64,000 bases of DNA from JAIXWP01 sp965247015. GTDB taxonomy: Bacteria > Bacteroidota > Bacteroidia > Flavobacteriales_D > Sanyastnellaceae. The notes beneath the pieces were generated by a model, which saw only the letters and a list, made by a program, of their open reading frames with translations, searched no databases and was not told the origin of the DNA. Made by a program: the position numbers and the translations under genes. The stretch spans positions 682,001-746,000 of the forward strand of contig CBDFGG010000004.1 of the NCBI GenBank assembly GCA_965247015.1, in the 5' to 3' direction. Shown in pieces: positions 53,308-62,306 of this stretch (within the stretch, counting starts at the first letter, position 1; the number at the start of each line of letters is the position of its first letter).

Positions 53308-53354
53308 AAACCTATCCTCCGTTGGTTCTTTAATATTGGGGAAAAACGTTTCAC

Positions 53355-53386
53355 CCTTTGTCTTTATTCCCTTTATCAGACAAAGG
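53355..53386 (-). other. Stem-loop between nrdB and nrdA
   Basis: Perfect 9-bp inverted repeat CCTTTGTCT / AGACAAAGG with a 14-nt loop, about 47 bp upstream of nrdA. There is no T run right after it on the minus strand, so it is not a plain terminator. It may tune nrdA relative to nrdB. Confidence 0.5.
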
Positions 53387-53517
53387 ATTTTGGTTAAGTC
53401 AATACTCCCACTCCGCTTTCACACAAAGCAAGAAATTGATAGTATAAAATTTTGTTTAGGTGCTGACCACTGCTAAGGTTAAAAACAATGATCACGCATT
53501 TGGTATAGTCAGCTCGC

Positions 53518-54543
53518 TTAGAATTCTTCGTCTAGCGAGAATGTCTGCTTGTCTTTATCTGCCATTACACCGGCCTTTTGGTAGTCACCCACTCTCTTTT
53601 CAAAGAAGTTGGTCTTACCTTGAAGCGAAATCATCTCCATAAAGTCGAATGGATTGGTTTGGTTGAACACCTTATCATTTCCAAGCTCTTGAAGAAGACG
53701 GTCTGCTACGTACTCAATGTACTGGGCCATCATATCTGAGTTCATTCCGATTAGCTTCACTGGAAGCGCATCGATGATGAATTCTTTTTCAATTTCCACT
53801 GCATTCACGATGATTTCACGGATGCGCTCTTTTGGAAGTTTGTTTACGATGTGGTTATTGTAAAGCAAACATGCAAAGTCGCAGTGCAATCCTTCGTCAC
53901 GGCTGATCAACTCATTGCTGAAGCTCAAACCTGGCATCAAACCACGTTTCTTCAACCAGAAAATACTACAGAAGCTTCCAGAGAAGAAAATACCTTCTAC
54001 TGCAGCGAATGCTACCAAGCGCTCAGCAAAAGATCCGTTCTTAATCCACTTCAATGCCCACTCTGCCTTCTTCTTCACGCAATCAAGTGTGTCGATTGCT
54101 TTGAACAAACCAGCCTTTTCTGATGAGTCTTTGATATATGTATCGATCAACAATGAATACGTTTCACTGTGAATGTTTTCCATCATGATTTGAAAACCAT
54201 AGAAAAACTTTGCCTCGGTGTATTGTGCTTCACGAACAAAGTTCTCTGCCAAGTTTTCGTTAACGATTCCATCGCTAGCTGCGAAGAACGCCAATACGTG
54301 CTTAATGAAGTGACGCTCGTCATCATTCAATTTAGAATTCCAATCCACTAGATCGGCTTCTAGATCAATCTCCTCTGCCGTCCAGAAGTTAGCTTCCGAC
54401 TTCTTGTAATACTGCCAAATGTCATGATGTACAATTGGGAATAGTACGAATCGATCTGGATTCTCTTTCAGAATCGGTTCTTCTACCACACCTTGTGTAT
54501 TCTTTTGAAGCACATCTTGCTCAGCTGTAAACAAATTTTCCAT
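53518..54543 (-). CDS. nrdB: Class Ia ribonucleotide reductase beta subunit
   Basis: The 341-residue di-iron subunit has metal-ligand motifs MENIHSETY (Glu, His and the radical Tyr in the usual spacing), the FAAVEGIFFSGSF Glu and SRDEGLHCDFA. The retained Tyr argues for an ordinary tyrosyl-radical class Ia enzyme. The C-terminal tail (TFSLDEEF) would dock to NrdA. It precedes nrdA. Confidence 0.97.
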   Translation of the reverse strand: MENLFTAEQDVLQKNTQGVVEEPILKENPDRFVLFPIVHHDIWQYYKKSEANFWTAEEIDLEADLVDWNSKLNDDERHFIKHVLAFFAASDGIVNENLAENFVREAQYTEAKFFYGFQIMMENIHSETYSLLIDTYIKDSSEKAGLFKAIDTLDCVKKKAEWALKWIKNGSFAERLVAFAAVEGIFFSGSFCSIFWLKKRGLMPGLSFSNELISRDEGLHCDFACLLYNNHIVNKLPKERIREIIVNAVEIEKEFIIDALPVKLIGMNSDMMAQYIEYVADRLLQELGNDKVFNQTNPFDFMEMISLQGKTNFFEKRVGDYQKAGVMADKDKQTFSLDEEF

Positions 54544-55115
54544 CGTTAACTAGTCCTCTATTGATTGTCTATTTATAAATCGGGGGGAGCGACGGGAGTG
54601 TTTTCAGAAATTTTGACTTTCAAATCGTCTAACCCCTGTAAAATCAAGCTTTTCGCTTTTCTCCTTTCACGTCCTCAAATGTTTGCATTTTATAGTTTCG
54701 AGTCAACTTAAAACAGTTAACAAGACCCCATAGTTTTTAACATGACAAGCACTCTGACACCTGCACCCCGCGTTAATCCTCACATGTCATATTTTCCTCT
54801 CCCTCGCACTGATCTTGTCATGGTCATTTTGACCGAAATTAGTGGCACGCTTATTATGCAGCCGGCTATTCACAATCAGTCTGTTAACTTCGTTTTTCAC
54901 TCAATGTCGAAGTTGTCAAAAAATTGTGCATAATGATGCAGAAAGAATTTTGACGTTCTCAGTTTTTCCCTTTATCGCGCGCACGCGTTCCTTATTTTAT
55001 ACCTCCTAAAATCAATTATCACGTTGTTTTGTCAGTTTTCTCAAATTGGCATCATTTTCTACAATGGCCTGACCTAAATTTGCAATCCCTTCCCATTGGA
55101 AGTCATTCTAAGATT
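54544..55115. other. 572-bp intergenic region between nrdB and secA
   Basis: No credible gene. A DnaA-box-like TGTGCATAA (54925-54933) and a weaker CTATTCACA (54866-54874) are present, with several TGTCAT/ATGACA half-sites, two GTTAAC sites and the secA -7 candidate at 55075. It must hold the divergent promoters of nrdB and secA. Confidence 0.6.
55075..55082 (+). promoter_or_regulatory. Candidate secA -7 element
   Basis: TAAATTTG, followed by CA, is a perfect -7 consensus match 33 bases before the secA ATG. No TTTG at the expected -33 spacing is seen. Confidence 0.45.
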
Positions 55116-58100
55116 ATGATTGGTACTATAAATAAAATCCTCAAAAAATTTCTCGGAGATAAATCAGAGAAAGACCTTAAAGAGATCAAACCTATTCTCG
55201 ATGCTATTCACCAAGCTAGCGCCGAAATGCAATCTCTATCTGCTGACCAACTCCGCGCTAAATCAGCCGAATTAAAAGCAGAAATCAAATCGGGAATCAA
55301 ATCCCTCGAAGACGAAATTAATCGTCTTAAAAACGAGGCTGAAAGTCTGCCTAGCACTGAACTCGAACGCAAGGAAAATATCTTCGCCGAAGTCGACGCA
55401 CTTGTTAAACAAGTGGATGCAGAAATAGAAAAAATTCTCGACCGCATTCTACCCCAAGCTTTCGCTCTTCTAAAGGAAACTGCAAAACGTCTCAAAGAAA
55501 ATCCAGAACAGGCCCTTACGACCACTGAATTTGATCGCGAACTTGCTGCTCTTGGAAAAGACTATGTGAGAATCGAAGGTGATACTACCTACTGGAAAAA
55601 TAGTTGGATGGCCGCAGGCAATCCTATCAAATGGGATATGGTACACTACGATGTACAGCTTATTGGTGGTATCGCTTTGCACAAAGGGAAAGTAGCCGAA
55701 ATGGCAACGGGTGAAGGTAAAACGCTTGTAGCAACACTCGCTGTATTCCTTAATGCCCTTGCAGGTAAAGGCGTACACCTTGTTACTGTAAACGATTACC
55801 TCGCAAAACGTGACTCGGAATGGATGGGACCTCTTTATGAATTCCATGGACTTCGTGTTGATTGCATTGATAGACACCAACCCAATTCCACTGCCCGTAG
55901 AAATGCCTATAGAGCAGATATTACGTTCGGTACAAATAACGAATTCGGCTTCGACTATTTGCGTGATAACATGGCCTCAGAAGAGTCTATGCTGGTGCAG
56001 AGAAAACATCACTACGCCATTGTCGATGAGGTCGATTCTGTATTGATCGATGAAGCACGTACACCTTTGATTATTTCTGGACCAACTCCAAAAGGTGATC
56101 AACAAGAATTTGATAATCTAAAACCAAAAGTACAATTGCTCCTTAGCGCGCAAAAACAAGCCACAAGCGACTTTTTGACGATTGCTAAGAAAAAATTAGA
56201 TCCTGCAAATAACCCTTCAAAAGAGGACCTTCAAGAAGGAGGACTAGCATTGTTCCGTGCGTACCGCGGTATGCCTAAAAACACAGCGCTCATCAAATTC
56301 CTTAGTGAAGAAGGAATGCGTGCTCAACTTCTAAAGACGGAGGCTTATTATCTTCAAGATAAAGAAAGAGAAATGCATAAAGCGGATGCTGAATTGTATT
56401 TCGTTATTGATGAAAAGCACAATCAAGTAGAGCTTACTGAAAAAGGTATTTCGCTCATCACTAAAAACATGGAAGATGACCGTTTCTTCGTACTTCCAGA
56501 CATTGGTGCCGAAATCGCTGATATCGAGCAAAAGGCTAGCTCTACTGAAGAGCGTGCAAAACTGATCGAAGAACTACAGCGCGACTACAGTGTGAAAAGT
56601 GAGCGTATTCACACCATCAATCAGCTTCTTAAAGCCTATGCTGTTTTTGAAAAAGACGTTGAATATGTTGTTATTGATAACAAAGTAAAAATCGTCGATG
56701 AACAGACCGGCCGTATCATGGAAGGTCGCCGCTTTAGCGATGGACTGCACCAAGCAATTGAAGCGAAAGAAAATGTGAAAGTAGAAGCAGCAACTCAAAC
56801 GTATGCAACTATCACACTGCAAAACTTCTTCCGCATGTATCATAAGCTTGCGGGTATGACTGGTACTGCAGAAACGGAAGCTGGTGAATTATGGGATATC
56901 TATAAACTTGATGTGATGGTGATTCCAACGAATAGAGGAATTGCAAGAAAAGATCATGATGATAAAGTTTATAAAACAAAGAGAGAAAAATACAACGCAG
57001 TAATTGAAGACATTGCTGTGCTTAGAGAAGCTGGCCGCCCTGTCCTCGTTGGTACTACTACCGTTGAGGTGAGTGAATTACTGAGCAAAATGTTGCGTTT
57101 ACGTGGTATTGAACACCAAGTACTCAATGCAAAACTTCACCAAAAAGAAGCTGATATTGTCGCAAACGCTGGACGCAGTGGAACAGTAACGATTGCTACC
57201 AACATGGCAGGTCGTGGTACCGACATTAAACTCGGAGAAGGTGTCAAAGAACGCGGCGGTCTGGCTATTATAGGTACAGAGCGTCACGATTCTCGTCGTG
57301 TCGACAGACAGCTTCGTGGTCGTGCCGGTCGTCAAGGAGATCCAGGATCTTCTCAATTCTATGTTTCTTTAGAAGACGACTTAATGCGTCTATTTGGAAG
57401 CGAGCGTATATCGAAAATGATGGATCGTTTGGGCATTAAAGAAGGTGAGGTCATTCAAGCTGGAATGATTACTTCTTCGATTGAACGTGCTCAGAAAAAA
57501 GTAGAGGAAAACAACTTCGGTATTCGTAAGCGTCTGCTTGAATTTGATGACGTAATGAATGCTCAGCGTGAGGTTATTTACAAACGCCGTCGTCACGCGT
57601 TATTTGGTGAACGATTGACCCTCGATATCGATAACATGTTATTCGATATGTCGGCGACCGTTGTCGCTGCTCACCATGCAGCAAAAGATTACACTTCATT
57701 CAATTTGGATATGGTAAAATACTTCGGTATTCCGGCTCCAATAGAACAAGAAGTTTTTGCAAAATCAAAAGAAGACGATATTATTCAAACGGTATATTCT
57801 GCCGTAGAAGCACAGTACAGACATCGCGTAGAATCGTTGGCAGCAGAGGCTTTCCCAGTCATTAAGAACGTATATGAAAATAATGCCCAAGGATTCCAAA
57901 ATATTGCAATACCATTTAGCGATGGACGCAAAGGCATTCAAGTAGCAGTGAATTTAGAAAAAGCACATACCACTGAAGGAAGAGAAATGATCAGTGCTTT
58001 GGAAAAAGGAATTACGCTTGCGATTATTGACAACAATTGGAAAGAGCATTTGCGAAGCATGGATGATTTGCGAAGCAACGTTCAGTTTGCTTCACATGAA

Positions 58101-58478
58101 CAAAAAGATCCATTGTTGATCTACAAATTATCATCTTATGATCTTTTTAAAGAGATGGTAACACGCACCAATGCAGAGATTGCAAATTTCCTTCTTACAT
58201 GTCAACTTCCGAAAGGGAATAATGAGGTAAGACAAGCCCCTGTTCAGCGACCAGCTGCTCAGCCGAAAGTGCAAACGAATAAGCCAGAGTCCATGAATTT
58301 GAATGAGCGCGCAGCAGCAATGCGAGGTGGCTCAAACGGTTCAATGCCGCCGCCTGTTCCTCAAAAAACAGAACCGGTAAAAGCAGAAGTGCGCATCGGA
58401 AGAAATGATCCTTGCCCATGTGGTTCCGGAAAGAAATACAAGCAGTGTCATGGAAAAGATGACACAACAATAGCATAA
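55116..58478 (+). CDS. secA: Preprotein translocase ATPase SecA
   Basis: The start chosen is the ATG at 55116 (1120 residues), where the conserved helix IGTINKILKKFLGDKSEKDL begins; the frame runs 29 codons further upstream with no family character. Walker A is MATGEGKTLVAT. The Walker B region is AIVDEVDSVLIDEARTPLIISG. The helicase-like motif region is TNMAGRGTDIKLGEGV, with GLAIIGTERHDSRRVDRQLRGRAGRQGDPG. The C-terminus has the zinc SEC-C motif RNDPCPCGSGKKYKQCHG. As in other Bacteroidota, it is longer than E. coli SecA. A strong terminator follows. Confidence 0.98.
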   Translation: MIGTINKILKKFLGDKSEKDLKEIKPILDAIHQASAEMQSLSADQLRAKSAELKAEIKSGIKSLEDEINRLKNEAESLPSTELERKENIFAEVDALVKQVDAEIEKILDRILPQAFALLKETAKRLKENPEQALTTTEFDRELAALGKDYVRIEGDTTYWKNSWMAAGNPIKWDMVHYDVQLIGGIALHKGKVAEMATGEGKTLVATLAVFLNALAGKGVHLVTVNDYLAKRDSEWMGPLYEFHGLRVDCIDRHQPNSTARRNAYRADITFGTNNEFGFDYLRDNMASEESMLVQRKHHYAIVDEVDSVLIDEARTPLIISGPTPKGDQQEFDNLKPKVQLLLSAQKQATSDFLTIAKKKLDPANNPSKEDLQEGGLALFRAYRGMPKNTALIKFLSEEGMRAQLLKTEAYYLQDKEREMHKADAELYFVIDEKHNQVELTEKGISLITKNMEDDRFFVLPDIGAEIADIEQKASSTEERAKLIEELQRDYSVKSERIHTINQLLKAYAVFEKDVEYVVIDNKVKIVDEQTGRIMEGRRFSDGLHQAIEAKENVKVEAATQTYATITLQNFFRMYHKLAGMTGTAETEAGELWDIYKLDVMVIPTNRGIARKDHDDKVYKTKREKYNAVIEDIAVLREAGRPVLVGTTTVEVSELLSKMLRLRGIEHQVLNAKLHQKEADIVANAGRSGTVTIATNMAGRGTDIKLGEGVKERGGLAIIGTERHDSRRVDRQLRGRAGRQGDPGSSQFYVSLEDDLMRLFGSERISKMMDRLGIKEGEVIQAGMITSSIERAQKKVEENNFGIRKRLLEFDDVMNAQREVIYKRRRHALFGERLTLDIDNMLFDMSATVVAAHHAAKDYTSFNLDMVKYFGIPAPIEQEVFAKSKEDDIIQTVYSAVEAQYRHRVESLAAEAFPVIKNVYENNAQGFQNIAIPFSDGRKGIQVAVNLEKAHTTEGREMISALEKGITLAIIDNNWKEHLRSMDDLRSNVQFASHEQKDPLLIYKLSSYDLFKEMVTRTNAEIANFLLTCQLPKGNNEVRQAPVQRPAAQPKVQTNKPESMNLNERAAAMRGGSNGSMPPPVPQKTEPVKAEVRIGRNDPCPCGSGKKYKQCHGKDDTTIA

Positions 58479-58480
58479 AA

Positions 58481-58514
58481 AAATCCCCTCGTTAAAACGA
58501 GGGGATTTTTTTTG
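58481..58514 (+). terminator. secA terminator
   Basis: A 13-bp perfect stem (AAAATCCCCTCGT / ACGAGGGGATTTT) with a TAAA loop is followed by a T run, starting two bases after the secA stop. Confidence 0.93.
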
Positions 58515-58673
58515 ATGCCAGCTTCTGATATCATTCTGATGGTATAAAGATTTCTTAATAAGATTTTACTATTTTTACTAATAAAGCTATAACCTAACCC
58601 TCCAACTGGAGTCGTGGTATTTATACAGTAAGAATAATTTCCACAAATGGAAACCAACTAACAGAAAAACTGC

Positions 58674-60281
58674 ATGTGGCTCACTAATTTGTACAGGCTA
58701 TTAATCGGTACGATTATCCTGAATATCCTACCACATGGTTATGGTCAAACGTTTTCCGTAATTAGCGACACCACAGTTACGTCTCTTACTCCAAACATCT
58801 TTGTCATTGGGAGCGAATTTCTCACTACTTCCACAGGTTACGATACAATTGGCACATCAGTTATTAGACCATTTATAGTTCAGAAGTATAATGAAGAAGG
58901 TGATTTGATATTTCATCATGCATACTGGGACTCTCTGAATCTTTCAACTCCTTTATTTGATGCAAATGTTATAGTTGACGATACTACTATAGCTTTTGCA
59001 GGAAATAGATACCATTCAAATAATCTTCAAGAGTATTGTCTTTTGATGTACCTCGATTGGAATGGCGACACCTTATACTCAAACGAATATAACTCGCCCT
59101 ATTATGATTCCGCGTTCATTCCAACTAATTGGGTGAGGCCGACAGCTCTTGCTATTGATGAAACAAATGAAGATATGTATGTAGTTTCTCAAGTGGTGGA
59201 CTACCCTCCCATTCAAAACAATTTTATTATTCGTAAAATAAACTCAGAGGGCGAAATTGTTTGGACTTATATCAACCCGATTAATCCGAATTATTATTCT
59301 TGCAATAGCCTTGTTGCAGCTGGAAATGACTTGTGGTGCCTTGTGGCTGGTTGGGGAAATAACAGCTATAACAAGATTCTTAAAATTGATTCTGAATCAG
59401 GGATACTTCAAGATCAGATAATACAGCTAAGTAACCCCTCTAATTTCTATTTTGCTGAGGAATTATTTGTTCAGGACAATGGATTTGTTATTTCTTGTTC
59501 TGCCTTTGACAACGATAATAACATGATACCTGCTTTGTACAAAATGGATTATAGTGGCAACATTGTTTGGCAATCACAACCGCAAGGAGAATTCGCTTTT
59601 GATCAACAAAACAACCACCTCGTTCAAACCATTGATGGAGGCTTTGTGAGTTGTGGGGAAAAATATGATGAACAACCCAGTTGGCTGTATCCCAACGACC
59701 CTGCAATGAACAATACGATGAAGCGTATCTGGCTATGGAAAGTGGATGAAAATGGAAATTTTCTTTGGCAGCGATTTTATTCGTACTACGACTTCGATTA
59801 CTCCGATCAATATTTTCATCTTACCAATGTGGCTCACGACATGAAAGCTACTCCTGACGGCGGAGTAGTGATGGCTGGAGAAGCCTCTGCCTCTTGTATC
59901 GACTATCCAGATTGCGATGCATTCACACAGCAAGGGTGGCTATTAAAAGTAGATGAGTGTGGGTGTTTAGTTCCTGGCTGCGACCCTAGTTGTGTCGTAG
60001 GAATAGATGAAGTGGAATCAGAGTCCGAAAATGAGTATTTTCGATTTGGCCCAAACCCGGTAAATGAGGTGCTAAATATTTACATTCCCACTGGTTCCAT
60101 ACCTGTCAGAGAATTAATACTTTCCATCTATGATGCTAGCGGAAAAAAAATTAATGACCTTCGGTTCAATCATGACAACACTACTTACATGATCGATTTC
60201 CATTCACTAGCAAAAGGAAACTATATACTGTCCCTTTCCCATAACGGCAGGGTATTGCAAAGTGAAAAGTTGATCAAATAG
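58674..60281 (+). CDS. T9SS-exported protein with type A sorting domain
   Basis: The 535-residue protein has a signal peptide (about 1-24, PHGYG before Q). A repetitive beta-rich body follows with blades such as GNxVW, NGNFLWQRFY and TPDGGVVMAGEA, suggestive of a propeller or PQQ-like repeat. A cysteine-rich linker (DECGCLVPGCDPSC) precedes a type A sorting domain from FRFGPNPVNEVLNIY through IYDASGKKI to a basic SEKLIK end. Exported through T9SS and probably anchored on the surface; ligand unknown. Confidence 0.87.
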   Translation: MWLTNLYRLLIGTIILNILPHGYGQTFSVISDTTVTSLTPNIFVIGSEFLTTSTGYDTIGTSVIRPFIVQKYNEEGDLIFHHAYWDSLNLSTPLFDANVIVDDTTIAFAGNRYHSNNLQEYCLLMYLDWNGDTLYSNEYNSPYYDSAFIPTNWVRPTALAIDETNEDMYVVSQVVDYPPIQNNFIIRKINSEGEIVWTYINPINPNYYSCNSLVAAGNDLWCLVAGWGNNSYNKILKIDSESGILQDQIIQLSNPSNFYFAEELFVQDNGFVISCSAFDNDNNMIPALYKMDYSGNIVWQSQPQGEFAFDQQNNHLVQTIDGGFVSCGEKYDEQPSWLYPNDPAMNNTMKRIWLWKVDENGNFLWQRFYSYYDFDYSDQYFHLTNVAHDMKATPDGGVVMAGEASASCIDYPDCDAFTQQGWLLKVDECGCLVPGCDPSCVVGIDEVESESENEYFRFGPNPVNEVLNIYIPTGSIPVRELILSIYDASGKKINDLRFNHDNTTYMIDFHSLAKGNYILSLSHNGRVLQSEKLIK

Positions 60282-60296
60282 GAAAGGACTGAGCAC

Positions 60297-62222
60297 TCAA
60301 CTGTTCACTTCCTCCCACTTCGCAAATAACTCATCCAATTGCTTCTTAAGAACAGCATAATCCGCAAGTAATTTATTCGACCTTTCCTGATCGGAATAAT
60401 CCAGTTCTGCTATCAAATCATCCATTTTAGCAATCTCCGTTTCTTTGTCCGAAATTTCCTTTTCAATCTTTTGAATCGTCTGCTGTTGCTTCTTCTTCAG
60501 CTTCTCCTGTTCCTTTGCATCCTCTCTGGACACTTCTACAGGCTTGGTGGCTTCCAGTTTTTGAGCAGCCTCCATTTTTTTCTCTACTTTGTTTCTTTCA
60601 AACAACGCAATCGAATCTGCCTTCTTTTCTTTCAAGAAATCAAGAACATCACCTTGCCATACTTTCATGCGATCAGGCTGAATCTCATAAACGATATCTG
60701 TCAACCCATTCAAAAAGTCACGGTCGTGTGAAACCACTAACATCGTCCCATCATATTTTTGAAGCGCTTGCTTCAAAACTTCTTTAGACGCTAAGTCTAA
60801 GTGGTTCGTAGGTTCATCGAGTACAAGGAAGTTGTAAGGTTGTAATAAAAGCTTACAAAATGCCAATCTTGCCTTTTCTCCACCGCTCAGCACCTTGACT
60901 TTCTTGTCAACATCGTCTCCGCTGAACAGAAACGACCCTAAAATCGCACGAACGCTTTTTCTGATCTCACCCACCGCTTCGTCGTCGATCGTCTCAAATA
61001 CGGTCTTATTTCCATCCAATTCGTCACTTTGATTCTGAGCATAGTATCCCACACTCACAGAATATCCTGGTACAAACTCCCCTTCATGCCCTTCGATCTT
61101 CATGATCATTCTGATCAACGTGGATTTTCCTACACCGTTCTTTCCTACAAGTGCAATCTTTTCGCCTCTGTTAATCTGCAGATCCAAGCCTTCAAAAAGT
61201 CTCAAATGACCATAGGCTTTTCCTAGCTTGTGCCCTTCCAGAATTACTTTTCCTGCATGTGGTGCAGGTTGTAATTGAATACGCACTTTCGTTCCATCGA
61301 AATCATCGACCTCTACTTTCTCTAACTTATCCAACTTCTTTATAAGCGATTGGGCAAACGATGCTTTAGAGTTTTTCGCTCTAAACTTTTCAATCAGCTT
61401 CTCTGTATCCTCAATATACTTTTGTTGGTTTCGAGCGGCCTGCTCCTGCTTATCAATCTCATCCTGGCGCTGAACCAAGTATTTCGAATAGGAAAAACGA
61501 TAGTCATAAATTTTAGCCTTCGAAATTTCGATGGTGCGATTCGTGACATTATCCAAGAAAGTTCTATCGTGGGAAATGAGTACAATCGCACCATTGTAAT
61601 CCACTAAGAATTCCTCTAACCACTCAATACTCTCGATATCCAAGTGGTTTGTGGGCTCATCCAGTAGCAATAGATCTGGATTTTGAAGAAGTATTTTCCC
61701 TAACTCCACGCGCATTTTCCAACCACCACTAAACTCGTGCATTTTGCGCTGCATATCCGATGACTTGAAACCAAGTCCCTTTAATACTTTTTCTATTTTT
61801 TCTTCTATACTTCCACTGCCTAATAGCTCGAGGCGATGCGCTACTTCTTCTAGCTCCTCTAGTTTGTTGGAGTAATCGTCGCTCGTGTAATCAGGGTGAT
61901 TGCTGATAGCCTCAGTCAATTCATCCATTCGACTATTGAGTCTTTGCACTTCTGCAAAAGCAGTGCGCGCTTCTTCATAAACGGTTGCATCCTCTTGGTG
62001 ATGCATTTCCTGCGGCAAGTAACCAACAGTCGTTCCCTTGGCAAATGCCACGGAACCCTCATTTGGTTTTTGAATGCCCGCCAATGTTTTGAGCAAGGTG
62101 GACTTACCTGCTCCATTTTTTCCAACTAGTCCTATTCGATCGCGTGGACCAATAAAAAATCCAACACGTGAGAATAATTCTCTTGAACCGAAATAGATAC
62201 TAAGATTACCAACCGTTACCAT
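60297..62222 (-). CDS. ABC-F family ATPase
   Basis: The start chosen is the ATG at 62220-62222 (641 residues, MVTVGNLSIYFGS); the frame extends 15 codons upstream into a promoter-like region. Two ABC domains are present: Walker A GKNGAGKSTLLK and GKNGVGKSTLIR, with signature motifs EFSGGWKMRVELGK and LSGGEKARLAFCKLL. A C-terminal coiled coil (about 535-640) follows. No membrane segments exist, so it is a soluble translation factor of the Uup/EttA-like type, acting at the ribosome. The subtype is not settled. Confidence 0.93.
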   Translation of the reverse strand: MVTVGNLSIYFGSRELFSRVGFFIGPRDRIGLVGKNGAGKSTLLKTLAGIQKPNEGSVAFAKGTTVGYLPQEMHHQEDATVYEEARTAFAEVQRLNSRMDELTEAISNHPDYTSDDYSNKLEELEEVAHRLELLGSGSIEEKIEKVLKGLGFKSSDMQRKMHEFSGGWKMRVELGKILLQNPDLLLLDEPTNHLDIESIEWLEEFLVDYNGAIVLISHDRTFLDNVTNRTIEISKAKIYDYRFSYSKYLVQRQDEIDKQEQAARNQQKYIEDTEKLIEKFRAKNSKASFAQSLIKKLDKLEKVEVDDFDGTKVRIQLQPAPHAGKVILEGHKLGKAYGHLRLFEGLDLQINRGEKIALVGKNGVGKSTLIRMIMKIEGHEGEFVPGYSVSVGYYAQNQSDELDGNKTVFETIDDEAVGEIRKSVRAILGSFLFSGDDVDKKVKVLSGGEKARLAFCKLLLQPYNFLVLDEPTNHLDLASKEVLKQALQKYDGTMLVVSHDRDFLNGLTDIVYEIQPDRMKVWQGDVLDFLKEKKADSIALFERNKVEKKMEAAQKLEATKPVEVSREDAKEQEKLKKKQQQTIQKIEKEISDKETEIAKMDDLIAELDYSDQERSNKLLADYAVLKKQLDELFAKWEEVNS

Positions 62223-62241
62223 CGCAATTTTTAAAAGTGTG

Positions 62242-62249
62242 CAAAGGTA
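62242..62249 (-). promoter_or_regulatory. Candidate ABC-F gene -7 element
   Basis: The minus strand reads TACCTTTG, a perfect -7 consensus followed by CA, 19 bases before the ATG. At the expected -33 spacing (19 nt) is TTCG, which is the loop of the gldN terminator. Confidence 0.5.
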
Positions 62250-62255
62250 GGCAAT

Positions 62256-62285
62256 AAAAAAGGCCACCCGAAGGTGACCTTTTTA
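62256..62285 (-). terminator. gldN terminator
   Basis: On the minus strand the stem GGTCACC / GGTGGCC (one T-G pair) has a TTCG tetraloop and a following T run. It ends the gld operon before the ABC-F gene. Confidence 0.88.
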
Positions 62286-62306
62286 AGTCTTTGATATTTT
62301 TTTATC

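Noticed and set aside
54742..54933. 63-codon ORF in the nrdB-secA gap
   Set aside because: Its composition is not protein-like, it has no recognisable motif or start signal, and it overlaps putative regulatory sites.
54866..54933. Replication origin
   Set aside because: Only two DnaA-like boxes, no AT-rich unwinding repeat and no dnaA/dnaN neighbours.
55029..55115. N-terminal extension of SecA
   Set aside because: The extra 29 residues are unlike any SecA N-terminus and overlap the candidate -7 element; the ATG at 55116 begins the conserved helix.
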